Source: Enterobacter sp. SA187
Lineage (GTDB): Bacteria > Pseudomonadota > Gammaproteobacteria > Enterobacterales > Enterobacteriaceae
Direction: 5' to 3'
DNA: 64,000 bases
Assembly (NCBI RefSeq): GCF_001888805.2
Contig: NZ_CP019113.1
Location: 2,852,001 to 2,916,000 of the forward strand
Shown one piece after another: positions 17,519 to 26,367 of the stretch; the stretch's first letter is position 1, and each line of letters starts with the position of its first letter. The translations under genes and the position numbers were made by a program. The notes under the pieces are model-generated. The model saw only the letters and a program-made list of their open reading frames with translations. It was not told the origin of the DNA and did no database searches.

Positions 17519-18799
17519 ATGAACCACGACGAAGATTACGGCGTGAGCGAGCCGTCGCGCCGCCGTTTACTGAAAAGTATGGGCGCGCTTGGCGGCGCGC
17601 TGGCACTGACCGGCGGCTGCCCGGCGCATGCGGCCAAACCGCAGAGCGCGCCGGGTACGGTATCGCCGGATGCGCGCATGGAAACCCAGCCGTTTTATGG
17701 CGCGCATCAGGCGGGCATTCTGACGCCGCAACAGGCGTCAATGATGCTGGTGGCGTTTGACGTGCTGGCGAGCGATAAAGCGGATTTGCAGCGGCTGTTT
17801 CGTCTGCTGACGCAGCGCATCGCCTTTCTGACCACCGGCGGCCCGGCGCCGGACACGCCGAACCCGCGTCTGCCGCCCACGGATTCCGGTATTCTCGGGG
17901 AGTTTATCACACCGGATAATCTGACCATCACGGTATCGCTCGGCAAATCGCTGTTCGACGAGCGCTTCGGGCTGGCCGCCCATGCGCCGCGCAAACTGCA
18001 AAAAATGACACGCTTTCCGAATGACTCGCTGGATGCGGCGCTGTGCCATGGCGATGTGCTGCTGCAAATCTGCGCCAACACCGCCGACACCGTGATCCAC
18101 GCCCTGCGCGACATCATCAAGTACACGCCGGACTTGCTCAGCGTGCGCTGGAAACGGGAAGGCTTCATTTCCGCACACGCAGCACGCAGTAAAGGCAAGG
18201 AGACGCCGATCAATCTTCTCGGCTTCAAAGATGGTACCGCCAACCCGGACAGCAAGAATGACGCGCTGATGAAAGAGGTGGTATGGGTGCAGGCCAGTCA
18301 GGATGAACCTGCCTGGACCGCTGGCGGCAGCTATCAGGCGGTGCGCATCATCCAGTTCCATGTGGAATTCTGGGATCGCACGCCGCTGAAAGAGCAGCAG
18401 ACGATTTTTGGCCGTGACAAGCACAGCGGCGCACCGCTCGGTATGCAGCATGAGCACGATGTGCCGGACTACAGCCGCGATCCGGATGGCGATGTGATCG
18501 CCCTCGACAGCCATATCCGGCTGGCCAATCCGCGCACGCCGGAAACCCGGTCCAGCCTGATGATGCGCCGGGGCTACAGCTATTCGCTGGGGGTTACTAA
18601 TTCTGGCCAACTGGATATGGGGCTGCTGTTCGTCTGCTATCAGCACGATCTGGAAGAAGGATTCCTGACGGTGCAGAAGCGGCTCAATGGCGAAGCGCTG
18701 GAGGAGTACATTAAGCCCATCGGCGGCGGTTATTTCTTTGCGCTGCCGGGGGTGCCTGACGCCGATCATTATCTGGCGCAAGGCTTGCTGGAAGCCTGA
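17519..18799 (+). CDS. efeB: Tat-exported DyP-type haem peroxidase EfeB
   Basis: EfeB is a dye-decolourising-type peroxidase that acts in the periplasm with EfeO/EfeU, oxidising Fe(II) or processing haem. The 426 residues begin with a twin-arginine signal ([14 protein letters not shown]), fitting export of a folded haem protein. The DyP signature GFKDGTANP at residues 235-243 holds the distal Asp. A conserved [13 protein letters not shown] segment follows. The start is six bases after efeO and gives nearly the E. coli length of 423. Confidence 0.95.
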   Translation: MNHDEDYGVSEPSRRRLLKSMGALGGALALTGGCPAHAAKPQSAPGTVSPDARMETQPFYGAHQAGILTPQQASMMLVAFDVLASDKADLQRLFRLLTQRIAFLTTGGPAPDTPNPRLPPTDSGILGEFITPDNLTITVSLGKSLFDERFGLAAHAPRKLQKMTRFPNDSLDAALCHGDVLLQICANTADTVIHALRDIIKYTPDLLSVRWKREGFISAHAARSKGKETPINLLGFKDGTANPDSKNDALMKEVVWVQASQDEPAWTAGGSYQAVRIIQFHVEFWDRTPLKEQQTIFGRDKHSGAPLGMQHEHDVPDYSRDPDGDVIALDSHIRLANPRTPETRSSLMMRRGYSYSLGVTNSGQLDMGLLFVCYQHDLEEGFLTVQKRLNGEALEEYIKPIGGGYFFALPGVPDADHYLAQGLLEA

Positions 18800-18806
18800 C
18801 GCCGCC

Positions 18807-18830
18807 AACCCTGCCGGCCACGGCAGGGTT
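18807..18830 (+). terminator. Terminator after efeUOB
   Basis: The stem AACCCTGCCG / CGGCAGGGTT is followed by CCTTCCTT. It lies just past the efeB stop and should end the efe transcript. Confidence 0.65.
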
Positions 18831-19045
18831 CCTTCCTTACGGATCGCCGCAGCACTATCATTTTTTGCTATGAGCAACTCATTGTTATATTTCTGTAATA
18901 TAAATGTCAGATGCTCTTAGTCACGGAAGCGCTGGTTGAAGTTATAAAAAAGTAATCTCAATGTTGCACTTGTGCTAAATTGAAAGGTAAGGAAAGCAGC
19001 CAGTGTTCCCGGCAGTGATGAGTCCTTTCACTATGGAGATCGCGA

Positions 19046-20110
19046 ATGGTAAGGTCCTGTACCGGACATAACAGCAAATCATCCCGCAAATCCCGGTGCG
19101 GTAGATCCTCTACCGGCAATGACTTCCTCACCGCTTTATTTTCCATCCCCTCTGAAATCCCTGATGTATCCGATGCGGCAGATGTCTTATCTGGTCGTTC
19201 TGCGGCGTCATGTCCAAAAGCAAGCAATGGCTTACAAGGAAGCCAAACCTCAGACGTTCGTGCGCATAATCGCGTCGCTGTTGACGCGTGTGATGTAAAC
19301 CAACAACTCAAGGTGCTATCCATGGGAAGACAAAAAGCAGTGATCAAAGCTCGTCGTGAAGCAAAACGTGTGCTGAGACGGGATTCGCGCAGTCATAAAC
19401 AGCGTGAAGAAGAATCGGTCACCTCGCTTGTGCAGATGAGTGGCGTAGAATCAATTGGCATGGCCCGGGACTGCCGTGATAGTTCGCCAATTGCCGCGCG
19501 TAATGAAGCTCAGGCGCACTACCTGAATGCTATTGAGAGCAAGTCCCTTATTTTCGCGACCGGTGAAGCGGGCTGCGGAAAAACCTGGATTAGCGCAGCG
19601 AAAGCGGCGGAGGCCCTCATTCATAAGGACGTGGAGAGGATTATCGTCACCCGGCCGGTCCTGCAAGCCGATGAAGATCTTGGCTTCTTACCCGGCGACA
19701 TCTCGGAGAAGTTCGCTCCTTATTTCCGGCCCGTCTACGATGTGCTGCTGAAACGTCTTGGGGCGTCCTTTATGCAATACTGCCTGCGACCAGAAATCGG
19801 CAAGGTAGAAATCGCGCCGTTCGCCTATATGCGCGGACGTACATTTGAAAATGCGGTCGTCATTCTTGACGAGGCTCAGAACGTGACCGCTGCGCAAATG
19901 AAAATGTTTTTGACGCGCCTCGGGGAGAACGTGACCGTCATCGTTAACGGTGATGTGACGCAGTGCGATTTGCCGTCGGGCGTTAAGTCCGGCCTGAGCG
20001 ACGCGCTGGCACGTTTTGAGGAAGATGAAATGGTAGGCATAGTCCGCTTCACGACAGATGACTGCGTCCGCTCGGCCCTCTGCCAGCGCACGCTGAAAGC
20101 GTACTATTAA
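19046..20110 (+). CDS. phoH: PhoH family ATPase
   Basis: PhoH is a cytoplasmic P-loop ATPase of the phosphate-starvation regulon in E. coli, with a suspected role in RNA metabolism. The Walker A motif is ATGEAGCGKTW and Walker B is VVILDEAQNV. The whole C-terminal domain is conserved. From ATG 19046 the product is 354 residues, the length I recall for E. coli PhoH, with a GGAG site seven bases upstream. An internal ATG at 19321 (MGRQKAVIK) also has an AAGGT site and begins the conserved part, so a 262-residue product is possible. I see no clear Pho box. Confidence 0.9.
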   Translation: MVRSCTGHNSKSSRKSRCGRSSTGNDFLTALFSIPSEIPDVSDAADVLSGRSAASCPKASNGLQGSQTSDVRAHNRVAVDACDVNQQLKVLSMGRQKAVIKARREAKRVLRRDSRSHKQREEESVTSLVQMSGVESIGMARDCRDSSPIAARNEAQAHYLNAIESKSLIFATGEAGCGKTWISAAKAAEALIHKDVERIIVTRPVLQADEDLGFLPGDISEKFAPYFRPVYDVLLKRLGASFMQYCLRPEIGKVEIAPFAYMRGRTFENAVVILDEAQNVTAAQMKMFLTRLGENVTVIVNGDVTQCDLPSGVKSGLSDALARFEEDEMVGIVRFTTDDCVRSALCQRTLKAYY

Positions 20111-20127
20111 GACAGTTTTTTGATGAC

Positions 20128-20156
20128 AAAGCCCGGGATACCGGGCTTTGGTTTTT
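20128..20156 (+). terminator. Rho-independent terminator after phoH
   Basis: AAAGCCCGG-GATA-CCGGGCTTT, then GG and five T, lies 18 bases after the phoH stop. Confidence 0.85.
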
Positions 20157-20175
20157 GTAGGGCAAAATAAGGACG

Positions 20176-20204
20176 AAAAAAAAGCCCGTACGTGAGTACG
20201 AGCT
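20176..20204 (-). terminator. Terminator of the left tRNA-Ser gene
   Basis: On the minus strand GCTCGTAC-TCAC-GTACGGGC is followed by eight T, 12 bases past the tRNA end. The same hairpin sequence recurs at 20465-20491, and a variant at 20648-20673. Confidence 0.85.
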
Positions 20205-20216
20205 CTTCTTTAAATA

Positions 20217-20304
20217 TGGCGGTGAGGGAGGGATTCGAACCCTCGATACGTTGCCGTATACACACTTTCCAGGCGTGCTCCTTCAGCCACTCGGACACCT
20301 CACC
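20217..20304 (-). tRNA. serX: tRNA-Ser (anticodon GGA), left copy
   Basis: This 88-base class II tRNA has a long variable arm, the GGA anticodon in CCTGGAAAGT, the T-loop GGTTCGAATCC and an encoded CCA end. It reads UCC/UCU serine codons. The sequence is identical to the copy at 20688-20775. It has its own promoter at 20346-20374 with a GC-rich discriminator, and its own terminator. serX occupies this place in E. coli. Confidence 0.97.
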
Positions 20305-20345
20305 ATATTGTTTTGCTGCCTTCCCGCAGGGGGCAACGGGGCGCT

Positions 20346-20374
20346 ACTATAGGGATTCGGCTTAAATCGGTCAA
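20346..20374 (-). promoter_or_regulatory. Sigma-70 promoter of the left tRNA-Ser gene
   Basis: On the minus strand TTGACC, a 17-base spacer and TATAGT lie about 40 bases before the tRNA. A GCGCCCC stretch after the -10 box is the discriminator type seen in stringently controlled stable-RNA promoters. Confidence 0.75.
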
Positions 20375-20464
20375 GCAAATTTTATGCCTGCCGGTGCGTT
20401 CGGTTAAGCAGTGAGCGATTGCTGTTAATCACTACAGTTTTATTACCTGCGCGTATATACACGC

Positions 20465-20491
20465 AAAAAAAGCCCGTACGTGAGTACGAGC
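20465..20491 (-). terminator. Second copy of the tRNA-Ser terminator hairpin
   Basis: This is the same stem (GCTCGTAC / GTACGGGC) plus T-run as at 20176. Here it follows only a 19-base copy of the tRNA 3' end, not a whole tRNA. Confidence 0.8.
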
Positions 20492-20504
20492 TTTTCTATA
20501 AATA

Positions 20505-20605
20505 TGGCGGTGAGGGAGGGATTGACTCGCTGCGCTCGCCCTGCGGGCAGCTTTCTCGCAGGCTCGTCAGCTGTCCAAATGCGCAGGCGCATTTGTCGAA
20601 CCCTC
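20505..20605 (-). repeat. Split partial copy of the tRNA-Ser 3' end with a 72-base insert
   Basis: Bases 20505-20523 repeat exactly the last 19 bases of the tRNA-Ser gene, including CCA. Bases 20596-20605 repeat the next part of the T-arm (TCGAACCCTC). Between them, 20524-20595 is a 72-base insert that splits the T-loop. It contains the hairpin CAAATGCG-CAGG-CGCATTTG and a second GC-rich stem. The 19-mers at 20505 and 20688 are 183 bases apart. This recalls the E. coli tyrT repeats, which also begin with 19 bases of the tRNA 3' end. Confidence 0.75.
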
Positions 20606-20647
20606 AGTCGGGGGTTCTCATCCCTCCCTCTCCGGGGACTACAAAAG

Positions 20648-20673
20648 AAAAAAGCCCGTACTTACGTACAGGC
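20648..20673 (-). terminator. Terminator of the right tRNA-Ser gene
   Basis: The minus-strand hairpin GCCTGTACGTAAGTACGGGC is followed by six T, 15 bases past the tRNA end. It is a diverged version of the other two tRNA-Ser terminators. Confidence 0.75.
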
Positions 20674-20687
20674 TCTCATCCTGAATA

Positions 20688-20775
20688 TGGCGGTGAGGGA
20701 GGGATTCGAACCCTCGATACGTTGCCGTATACACACTTTCCAGGCGTGCTCCTTCAGCCACTCGGACACCTCACC
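20688..20775 (-). tRNA. tRNA-Ser (anticodon GGA), right copy
   Basis: This 88-base tRNA is identical in sequence to the copy at 20217-20304, with anticodon GGA, a long variable arm and CCA encoded. A separate sigma-70 promoter at 20809-20837 and a separate terminator make it an independent unit. E. coli K-12 has one serX here, so this is a local duplication. Confidence 0.97.
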
Positions 20776-20808
20776 ATATTGTCATCCCGTTGTTGCTGGG
20801 ACGGCGCT

Positions 20809-20837
20809 AATGTAGGGAAATCCTCACTCAGCGTCAA
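20809..20837 (-). promoter_or_regulatory. Sigma-70 promoter of the right tRNA-Ser gene
   Basis: On the minus strand TTGACG, a 17-base spacer and TACATT are followed by TAGCGCC, a GC-rich discriminator as for the left copy. Confidence 0.75.
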
Positions 20838-21055
20838 TCAACTTTTTCAATAAATTAGCGCGTTCAGACAAACTTCCAGCAACCTGCTTCTTAATCGCGC
20901 GGGAATTGATTTTTTTATCAGCAACGCAGACAGCCCCTGCATCAGGAAGAAATTTGTTATGCTGCTACGCTGATAAATCCCCTTCAAAGATAGCCGCGCG
21001 GCTGGCTAAAAATCATGCGCTTACCAATAACAGCGCCACAACATCTGGAGTTGAT

Positions 21056-21994
21056 ATGGACATTCTTTTCTGGCATCCGACCTTTGATACCCAATACTGG
21101 CTAACTGAACTCAAACGGGCGCTGCCGCAGGCGCGCATTCGCGAATGGAAACCCGGCGATAACGATCCTGCTGACTATGCGCTGGTCTGGCAACCGCCTG
21201 TTGAAATGCTACAGGGCAGGGAACTGAAAGGCGTTTTCTCTCTGGGCGCGGGCGTCGATGCGATATTGAGCAAACTGAAAGCGCATCCGGACATGCTGCT
21301 GCCATCCGTGCCGCTGTTTCGACTGGAAGATACCGGCATGGGCCTGCAAATGCAGGAATATGCCGTAAGCCAGGTGCTGCACTGGTTCCGCCGCTTTGAT
21401 GATTATCAGGCACTGAAACAGCAGGCGAAATGGCAACCGCTGGAGGAGTATAAGCGGGAAGACTTTACCGTCGGCGTGCTTGGCGCAGGCGTGCTGGGAT
21501 CAAAAGTGGCGGAAAGCCTGCTGGAGTGGGGATTCCCGCTGCGTTGCTGGAGCCGCAGTCCCAAGAGCTGGCCGGGCGTCACCAGCTTTGCCGGCGAGGC
21601 GGAGCTTGGGGAATTTTTACGGGGTACGCGGGTGCTGATTAACCTGCTGCCGCGCACCGCCGAAACCGAAGGCATTATTAACCTCAATCTGCTCAACCAG
21701 CTGGCTGATGACAGCTACTTCATTAACCTGGCGCGCGGCGCGCATGTGGTGGAAGCCGATCTGTTGCAGGCGCTTGAGCGCGGCAAGCTGAAAGCTGCGA
21801 TGCTTGATGTTTTCAGCCAGGAGCCGCTACCGGAAACCAGCCCGCTGTGGGCGCATCCCCGCGTAAGCATGACGCCGCACATTGCCGCGGTAACGCGCCC
21901 GCTGGAAGCCATCGCCTCTGTTGCCTGGACCATTGAGCAACTGGAAGCCGGCAAACCGGTAACCGGGCAGGTGGATCGGGTTCGCGGCTATTGA
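21056..21994 (+). CDS. ghrA: Glyoxylate/hydroxypyruvate reductase A
   Basis: GhrA is a cytoplasmic D-2-hydroxyacid dehydrogenase that reduces glyoxylate to glycolate and hydroxypyruvate to glycerate using NADPH. The 312 residues equal the E. coli protein. The Rossmann motif is [16 protein letters not shown]. The catalytic set includes Arg in [11 protein letters not shown], Glu in [10 protein letters not shown] and His in [11 protein letters not shown]. The frame is open from 20906, but ATG 21056 has a GGAG site five bases upstream and the family start [13 protein letters not shown] hairpin terminator follows. Confidence 0.96.
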   Translation: MDILFWHPTFDTQYWLTELKRALPQARIREWKPGDNDPADYALVWQPPVEMLQGRELKGVFSLGAGVDAILSKLKAHPDMLLPSVPLFRLEDTGMGLQMQEYAVSQVLHWFRRFDDYQALKQQAKWQPLEEYKREDFTVGVLGAGVLGSKVAESLLEWGFPLRCWSRSPKSWPGVTSFAGEAELGEFLRGTRVLINLLPRTAETEGIINLNLLNQLADDSYFINLARGAHVVEADLLQALERGKLKAAMLDVFSQEPLPETSPLWAHPRVSMTPHIAAVTRPLEAIASVAWTIEQLEAGKPVTGQVDRVRGY

Positions 21995-21999
21995 GGATC

Positions 22000-22020
22000 G
22001 CCCGGCTGTCGCCGGGTTTT
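22000..22020 (+). terminator. Terminator after ghrA
   Basis: A short GC-rich hairpin (CCCGG / CCGGG) is followed by TTTT, just past the ghrA stop and before ycdX. Confidence 0.65.
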
Positions 22021-22077
22021 CATTATAAAGGCAGGCGATATTTGTTATCCTTGCGGAAATCACCAGAGGAGAGAGCC

Positions 22078-22815
22078 ATGTATCCCGTTGACCTGCATAT
22101 GCACACCGTCGCCAGCACGCACGCCTACAGCACGCTTCATGACTATATCGCCATCGCGAAAAGCAAAGGCCTCAAGCTTTTTGCCATTACCGATCATGGC
22201 CCCGATATGGCGGATGCGCCGCACTACTGGCACTTTGTTAACATGCGTATCTGGCCGCGGGTGGTGGATGGCGTGGGGATCCTGCGGGGTATTGAGGCCA
22301 ATATTAAAAATACTGACGGCGAGATCGACTGCACCGGGCCAATGCTCACCGCCCTCGATCTGATCATTGCCGGTTTTCATGAGCCGGTATTCGCGCCGCA
22401 GGATCAGGCGACTAACACTGAAGCGATGATCGCCACCATGGCCAGTGGTCAGGTGCACATCATCAGCCATCCGGGGAACCCGAAGTATCCTGTGGATATC
22501 AAGGCGATTGCCGAAGCCGCCGCCACCCATCAGGTGGCGCTGGAAATCAATAATTCCTCTTTTCTGCACTCCCGTAAAGGCAGCGAAGCCAACTGCCGGG
22601 CGATTGCCGCCGCCGTACGTGACGCGGGAGGCTGGGTGGCGCTGGGATCCGATTCCCACACCGCCTTCTCGCTGGGTGATTTTACCGAATGCCGTAAGGT
22701 GCTGGACGACGTCGATTTCCCGGAAGATCGTATTCTTAACGTTTCCCCGCGCCGTCTGCTGAATTTCCTGGAATCGCGCGGTATGCCGCCGATCCCTGAA
22801 TTTGCTGAATTTTAA
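22078..22815 (+). CDS. ycdX: PHP-family zinc phosphatase YcdX
   Basis: YcdX is a trinuclear-zinc PHP-domain phosphatase that E. coli needs for swarming. The 245 residues equal the E. coli length. Metal ligands are visible in [16 protein letters not shown], the Glu of GIEAN, ISHPGNP and GSDSHTAF. The frame is open from 21991, but ATG 22078 follows a strong AGAGGAGAGAG ribosome binding site and gives the family start [10 protein letters not shown]. It precedes ycdY, whose product helps load zinc into YcdX. Confidence 0.95.
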   Translation: MYPVDLHMHTVASTHAYSTLHDYIAIAKSKGLKLFAITDHGPDMADAPHYWHFVNMRIWPRVVDGVGILRGIEANIKNTDGEIDCTGPMLTALDLIIAGFHEPVFAPQDQATNTEAMIATMASGQVHIISHPGNPKYPVDIKAIAEAAATHQVALEINNSSFLHSRKGSEANCRAIAAAVRDAGGWVALGSDSHTAFSLGDFTECRKVLDDVDFPEDRILNVSPRRLLNFLESRGMPPIPEFAEF

Positions 22816-22836
22816 TGTCTGTTATGGAATCAACGA

Positions 22837-23391
22837 ATGAATGAGTTTTCAATCCTCTGCCGCATGCTGGGCTCGCTTTACTATCGTCAGCCGCAGGATC
22901 CGGTGCTGGCCCCGCTGTATACGCTGATCCGCGAGGGCAAGCTGGCAGAGAACTGGCCGCTGGAGCAGGATGAGCTGCTGGCGCGCTTACAGGCCAGCGC
23001 GGATCTGCCTGCGCTGACCGCAGACTACGACGCGCTGTTCGTCGGCGATGACTGCAAGGTGTCGCCATACCGCAGCGCATGGGTGGAAGGCACAACCAAG
23101 GCGGACGTCAGAGCATTTTTGACCGAACGCGGTATGCCGCTGACGGATGCGCCTGCCGATCATTTTGGCCTGCTGCTGCTGGCGGCATCCTGGCTGGAAG
23201 ATAATGCAGGCGAGGATGAGAGTGAAGCGCTGGAAATCCTGTTTGGCGATTACCTTCTCCCCTGGTGCGGCACCTTCCTGGGTAAGGTCGAAGCCCACGC
23301 CACCACTCCTTTCTGGCGTACCATGGCATCCCTGACGCGCGATGCGCTGGCGGCCATGTGGGACGATTTGCAGGACGATACCGCTGAATAA
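22837..23391 (+). CDS. ycdY: TorD/DmsD-family chaperone YcdY
   Basis: This 184-residue all-helical chaperone matches E. coli YcdY in length and sequence (MNEFSILCRMLGSLYYRQPQD, SPYRSAWVEGT, EAHATTPFWRTMA). It belongs to the redox-enzyme maturation family, but its known partner is YcdX, whose activity it raises by helping zinc insertion. It begins 21 bases after ycdX in the same operon. Loss of either gene affects swarming in E. coli. Confidence 0.94.
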   Translation: MNEFSILCRMLGSLYYRQPQDPVLAPLYTLIREGKLAENWPLEQDELLARLQASADLPALTADYDALFVGDDCKVSPYRSAWVEGTTKADVRAFLTERGMPLTDAPADHFGLLLLAASWLEDNAGEDESEALEILFGDYLLPWCGTFLGKVEAHATTPFWRTMASLTRDALAAMWDDLQDDTAE

Positions 23392-23492
23392 CGTGATCAC
23401 CATCACTTATTTAATGTAACGAGCAATTCGTTATTGCAAATAACGTGCGGCAGATCGCATCTTACCGGCGCGCATCTGCTAAGATGCGCGCC

Positions 23493-23975
23493 ATGAACAT
23501 ACTCTTTGCAATCGCACTCACTACCGGCGTTCTGTCCGCGCTCTGGGGTTGGGTGGCTGTCACTCTGGGACTGTTAAGCTGGGCGGGTTTTCTTGGCTCG
23601 ACGGCCTATTTCGCCTGTCCGCAGGGCGGGCTTAAAGGCCTGCTTATTACGCTGTGCACGTTGCTGAGCGGTGTCGCCTGGGCGCAACTGATTATCCACA
23701 GCAGCGCCATGCTGCCGCAGTTGTCGATCGCCGGCTATGCCATCACCGGCATGGTGGCCTTTTTCATGTGTATGCAGGCCAAAAATGTACTGTTGTCCTT
23801 TGTGCCTGGCACCTTTATCGGCGCCTGCGCAACCTTTGCAGGGCAGGGGGACTGGCGGCTGGTGCTGCCATCTTTACTGGTCGGGCTGCTGTTTGGTTTC
23901 GCGATGAAAAATGGCGGACTGTGGCTGGCAGGGCGGCGGGCTAAAGAAAGTTCTGGCGCGGTGGCAGCGGAATAA
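23493..23975 (+). CDS. ycdZ: Inner-membrane protein YcdZ (DUF1097)
   Basis: This 160-residue DUF1097 membrane protein has five to six hydrophobic segments. It matches E. coli YcdZ (163 residues): MNILFAIALTTG, FLGSTAYFACPQGGLKG and LSFVPGTFIGACATFAGQGDW. Its function is unknown. The frame is open from 23445, and ATG 23493 gives the family start. It ends at a hairpin shared with the convergent csgG gene. Confidence 0.92.
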   Translation: MNILFAIALTTGVLSALWGWVAVTLGLLSWAGFLGSTAYFACPQGGLKGLLITLCTLLSGVAWAQLIIHSSAMLPQLSIAGYAITGMVAFFMCMQAKNVLLSFVPGTFIGACATFAGQGDWRLVLPSLLVGLLFGFAMKNGGLWLAGRRAKESSGAVAAE

Positions 23976-24002
23976 AAAAGGCGTGACGAAAACCGCCACG
24001 CC
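23974..24002 (-). terminator. Terminator of the csgDEFG operon
   Basis: On the minus strand GGCGTGGCG-GTTTT-CGTCACGCC is followed by six T. It sits between the convergent ycdZ and csgG genes. Confidence 0.85.
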
Positions 24003-24019
24003 CGCGCACATTATTATTA

Positions 24020-24853
24020 TCAGGACTCAGGCGGTACGGCCATCTGGCGGTATTTCTGTAGCACGGCGTTTTTCACTTCGCCGGGGCTTTGCAAATCCCA
24101 CAGCCCGCGATCGATACCGTCATTGATCAGGAAGATCACCCCGGTTTCAATGGCTGACATCAGGCACAGCATTACTGGTTCATTAGCGGTATAGCCAATT
24201 TCCCCCTCCAGCAGACGTTGATAATCAATAAAGCGGAACACGCCCGCCTGGACTTCATAAGACAAAATCGTTTTGCTGGTGTTGACTGACGAGAGGATCT
24301 CGCCGGTGCTGACGTTAACCACGCGCAGGTTTACCGCCACCTGATCGAGCTGATACTGCGTATCGCCGCCAATACCAAAGTATCGCGCCCCCACGCCGCC
24401 CGATTTTACATTGCTTTCATAGCCAATAATCGAGCCTTCGATCATCACGTTTGCCGCCGTCAACGATTGCAGGGGAACGCGATTATTCATCGCCACCGTG
24501 CCGTTTTCCTGGGCGGCGCGGATAATCTTGCGCTCGTTTAACAGGTTTTGCAGACCCTGACGCTCCAGCGGGATAAACCAGCGGGAATCCTTCAGCGCCG
24601 TGACCAGCATCGCCGTGGCGCTCTGCGGCACCGCCGTGGAGAAGTTACTCGCCGGATAGGCTTTAAACTGCCCGGTTTCATCCTGAATGTTATACACCGA
24701 CACAAAGACTTTGCCGGAAGGGGGTGGCAGATGCGTTAAGTCGCGAAAACTCTGCGCCCGTGGCATCAGGGTCGGTTTGGCCGCTTCTTTTGGCGGAGCG
24801 GTCAAGCATCCGCTCAATAAACACACCGCCAGTAAAATAAGTAAGCGCTGCAT
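24020..24853 (-). CDS. csgG: Curli secretion channel lipoprotein CsgG
   Basis: CsgG forms the nonameric outer-membrane pore that exports CsgA and CsgB. The 277 residues equal E. coli CsgG. The lipoprotein signal is MQRLLILLAVCLLSGC. The constriction-loop region lies in FKAYPASNFSTAVPQSATAML and is intact. The frame starts six bases earlier, but MQRLL is the family start. It is the last gene of csgDEFG. Confidence 0.97.
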   Translation of the reverse strand: MQRLLILLAVCLLSGCLTAPPKEAAKPTLMPRAQSFRDLTHLPPPSGKVFVSVYNIQDETGQFKAYPASNFSTAVPQSATAMLVTALKDSRWFIPLERQGLQNLLNERKIIRAAQENGTVAMNNRVPLQSLTAANVMIEGSIIGYESNVKSGGVGARYFGIGGDTQYQLDQVAVNLRVVNVSTGEILSSVNTSKTILSYEVQAGVFRFIDYQRLLEGEIGYTANEPVMLCLMSAIETGVIFLINDGIDRGLWDLQSPGEVKNAVLQKYRQMAVPPES

Positions 24854-24879
24854 AGTCATTGTCCTGTAGTAGCTGTGTG

Positions 24880-25296
24880 TTAAAAATCGGTCGAATTGCT
24901 TTGTAAACCGGCCACCTGAATGGTCGATGTTTTGCCCGTTTTACGGTCGGTGACGTTTAGCTGTAATTGCCCGTCGTTATTAGCGATATCGACAATAAAA
25001 TCGGTGGTGACCATCCGGCCTGGTTTGCCGGTATTTATATTGGTCAGCAGGCCGCCCAACAGCTGCGACTGAATAGCCTGGGTAAAGTTATCCAGCGCTG
25101 ACGGCGTTTCAATACCAAAATCATCGTCATAACTGGGATCTTTATAAGAGTTTTGCGCCTGGGCGCTATTCAATAAAAACGCGCCGTTATTTGGATTCCC
25201 TCCAAAATTAGGATTGCGAAACTGAAAGGTCATATTTCCTGCCGAGCACAGCGGGGAAATAAGCATAAGGGTGACAACGGCACAAGCGATACGCAT
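24880..25296 (-). CDS. csgF: Curli assembly factor CsgF
   Basis: CsgF is a small secreted protein that binds CsgG at the cell surface and anchors the nucleator CsgB. The 138 residues equal E. coli CsgF. A signal peptide ends near LCSAG. The first mature residues, [19 protein letters not shown], are the part that inserts into the CsgG pore in the E. coli complex. It is the third gene of csgDEFG. Confidence 0.96.
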   Translation of the reverse strand: MRIACAVVTLMLISPLCSAGNMTFQFRNPNFGGNPNNGAFLLNSAQAQNSYKDPSYDDDFGIETPSALDNFTQAIQSQLLGGLLTNINTGKPGRMVTTDFIVDIANNDGQLQLNVTDRKTGKTSTIQVAGLQSNSTDF

Positions 25297-25322
25297 GACA
25301 GCCTCCGGAAAATTATTAGGTT

Positions 25323-25712
25323 TTAGTATTCGTCTTTCGCCAGATCGCCGGTACTGAGCAGAGCCTGATCAATTTGCCGGCGATCCAGTGCTTCTTCGGT
25401 TTGCGCTATCGCGATATTTACGTTGTTGTCGAAATCGCGTTTGGTCGGAAATAAAAAGGTCTGATAAACCAGATCCTGATTAACCGTAATGGTGATCCAG
25501 CTGCCCCAGCGCGCACTTGGGCGTTCATTGATGGTTAAATTACCCGTATAACTGCTTTCCCATTTATCGCTAAATGCACGATAGAAATCGTGTCCCACCG
25601 ATGACACCGTGTGGTCAGTCAGCAATCCCGGCACTTCCACTTCAACCGCGTACAGGTTCCCGGCAGCCAGCAGAAGTTCTGCGGCTGCAAGCCAGGCTAT
25701 GTAAGGTTTCAT
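25323..25712 (-). CDS. csgE: Curli secretion specificity factor CsgE
   Basis: CsgE is a periplasmic adaptor that caps CsgG and directs CsgA to it. The 129 residues equal E. coli CsgE. A signal peptide ends near NLYA, and the mature protein starts [16 protein letters not shown]. The frame is open far upstream inside csgD, so ATG 25712, four bases past the csgD stop, is the natural start. Confidence 0.95.
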   Translation of the reverse strand: MKPYIAWLAAAELLLAAGNLYAVEVEVPGLLTDHTVSSVGHDFYRAFSDKWESSYTGNLTINERPSARWGSWITITVNQDLVYQTFLFPTKRDFDNNVNIAIAQTEEALDRRQIDQALLSTGDLAKDEY

Positions 25713-25716
25713 GATG

Positions 25717-26367
25717 CTAACGCCTGAGGTTATCGTTAGCCCAGGAGACCGCCTGCGTACGGTTTTTAACCGAGATCTTTTTAAATAAGTTATACAGATG
25801 CGTTTTAACCGTGTTTTCGCTGATAAACAGGGCGCGGGCAATCTCGATGTTCGAGGCGCCGATGCGCAGCTTATTGAGGATCTCTTTCTCACGATGCGTG
25901 AGTAAGGCAGACTCAGCGCTGTTATAGCGATAATTACCCGAGTGGGTGATGAGGTAGCTGGCCAGTTTCTGTGAGAAGTAGCATTCGCCGCGCTGGACGC
26001 TTTGCAGGCCGTCCACCACATGCGATTCATCCTCGGTCACATAAAAAACCCCGTTGATATGCGGCCAGTTTTCAATGTCGCGGAAGGGGTACTCGTCGGG
26101 GGTATTCAGTAACAACAATTTTATATTGTTGTTTTTACGGCTTAAATTTTCCTGCCAGTACTGGATAAGTTTTTTATCCGCTTCCATCATATCAAAGAGG
26201 ATCACGCTGCCAGGATTAATATCATCCAGAGATCGTTGAATATTATGGAGTTTCCCTGTAATTGCCAGGGAGTTTTTTAAATGTTGTAATAAAGCTGTAG
26301 CCTGTAATGAGGGTTTAGTGATCAGCAAGATTGACTGAGCATGTAAACTCTGGACTTCATTAAACAT
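25717..26367 (-). CDS. csgD: Biofilm master regulator CsgD
   Basis: CsgD is a LuxR/FixJ-family regulator that activates csgBA and other biofilm genes. The 216 residues equal E. coli CsgD. An atypical receiver domain occupies about residues 1-140. The C-terminal helix-turn-helix is [44 protein letters not shown] ribosome binding site lies eight bases before the ATG. It heads csgDEFG. Its long upstream region is expected to gather many regulators. Confidence 0.97.
   Translation of the reverse strand: MFNEVQSLHAQSILLITKPSLQATALLQHLKNSLAITGKLHNIQRSLDDINPGSVILFDMMEADKKLIQYWQENLSRKNNNIKLLLLNTPDEYPFRDIENWPHINGVFYVTEDESHVVDGLQSVQRGECYFSQKLASYLITHSGNYRYNSAESALLTHREKEILNKLRIGASNIEIARALFISENTVKTHLYNLFKKISVKNRTQAVSWANDNLRR

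Noticed and set aside
19046..19320. Possibility that the first 92 codons of phoH are not coding
   Set aside because: Kept as coding because the total then equals the recalled E. coli PhoH length and a good ribosome binding site exists, but the internal start at 19321 is noted as an alternative.
20107..20853. Open frames across the tRNA-Ser genes
   Set aside because: They are produced by reading through tRNA genes and their repeats.
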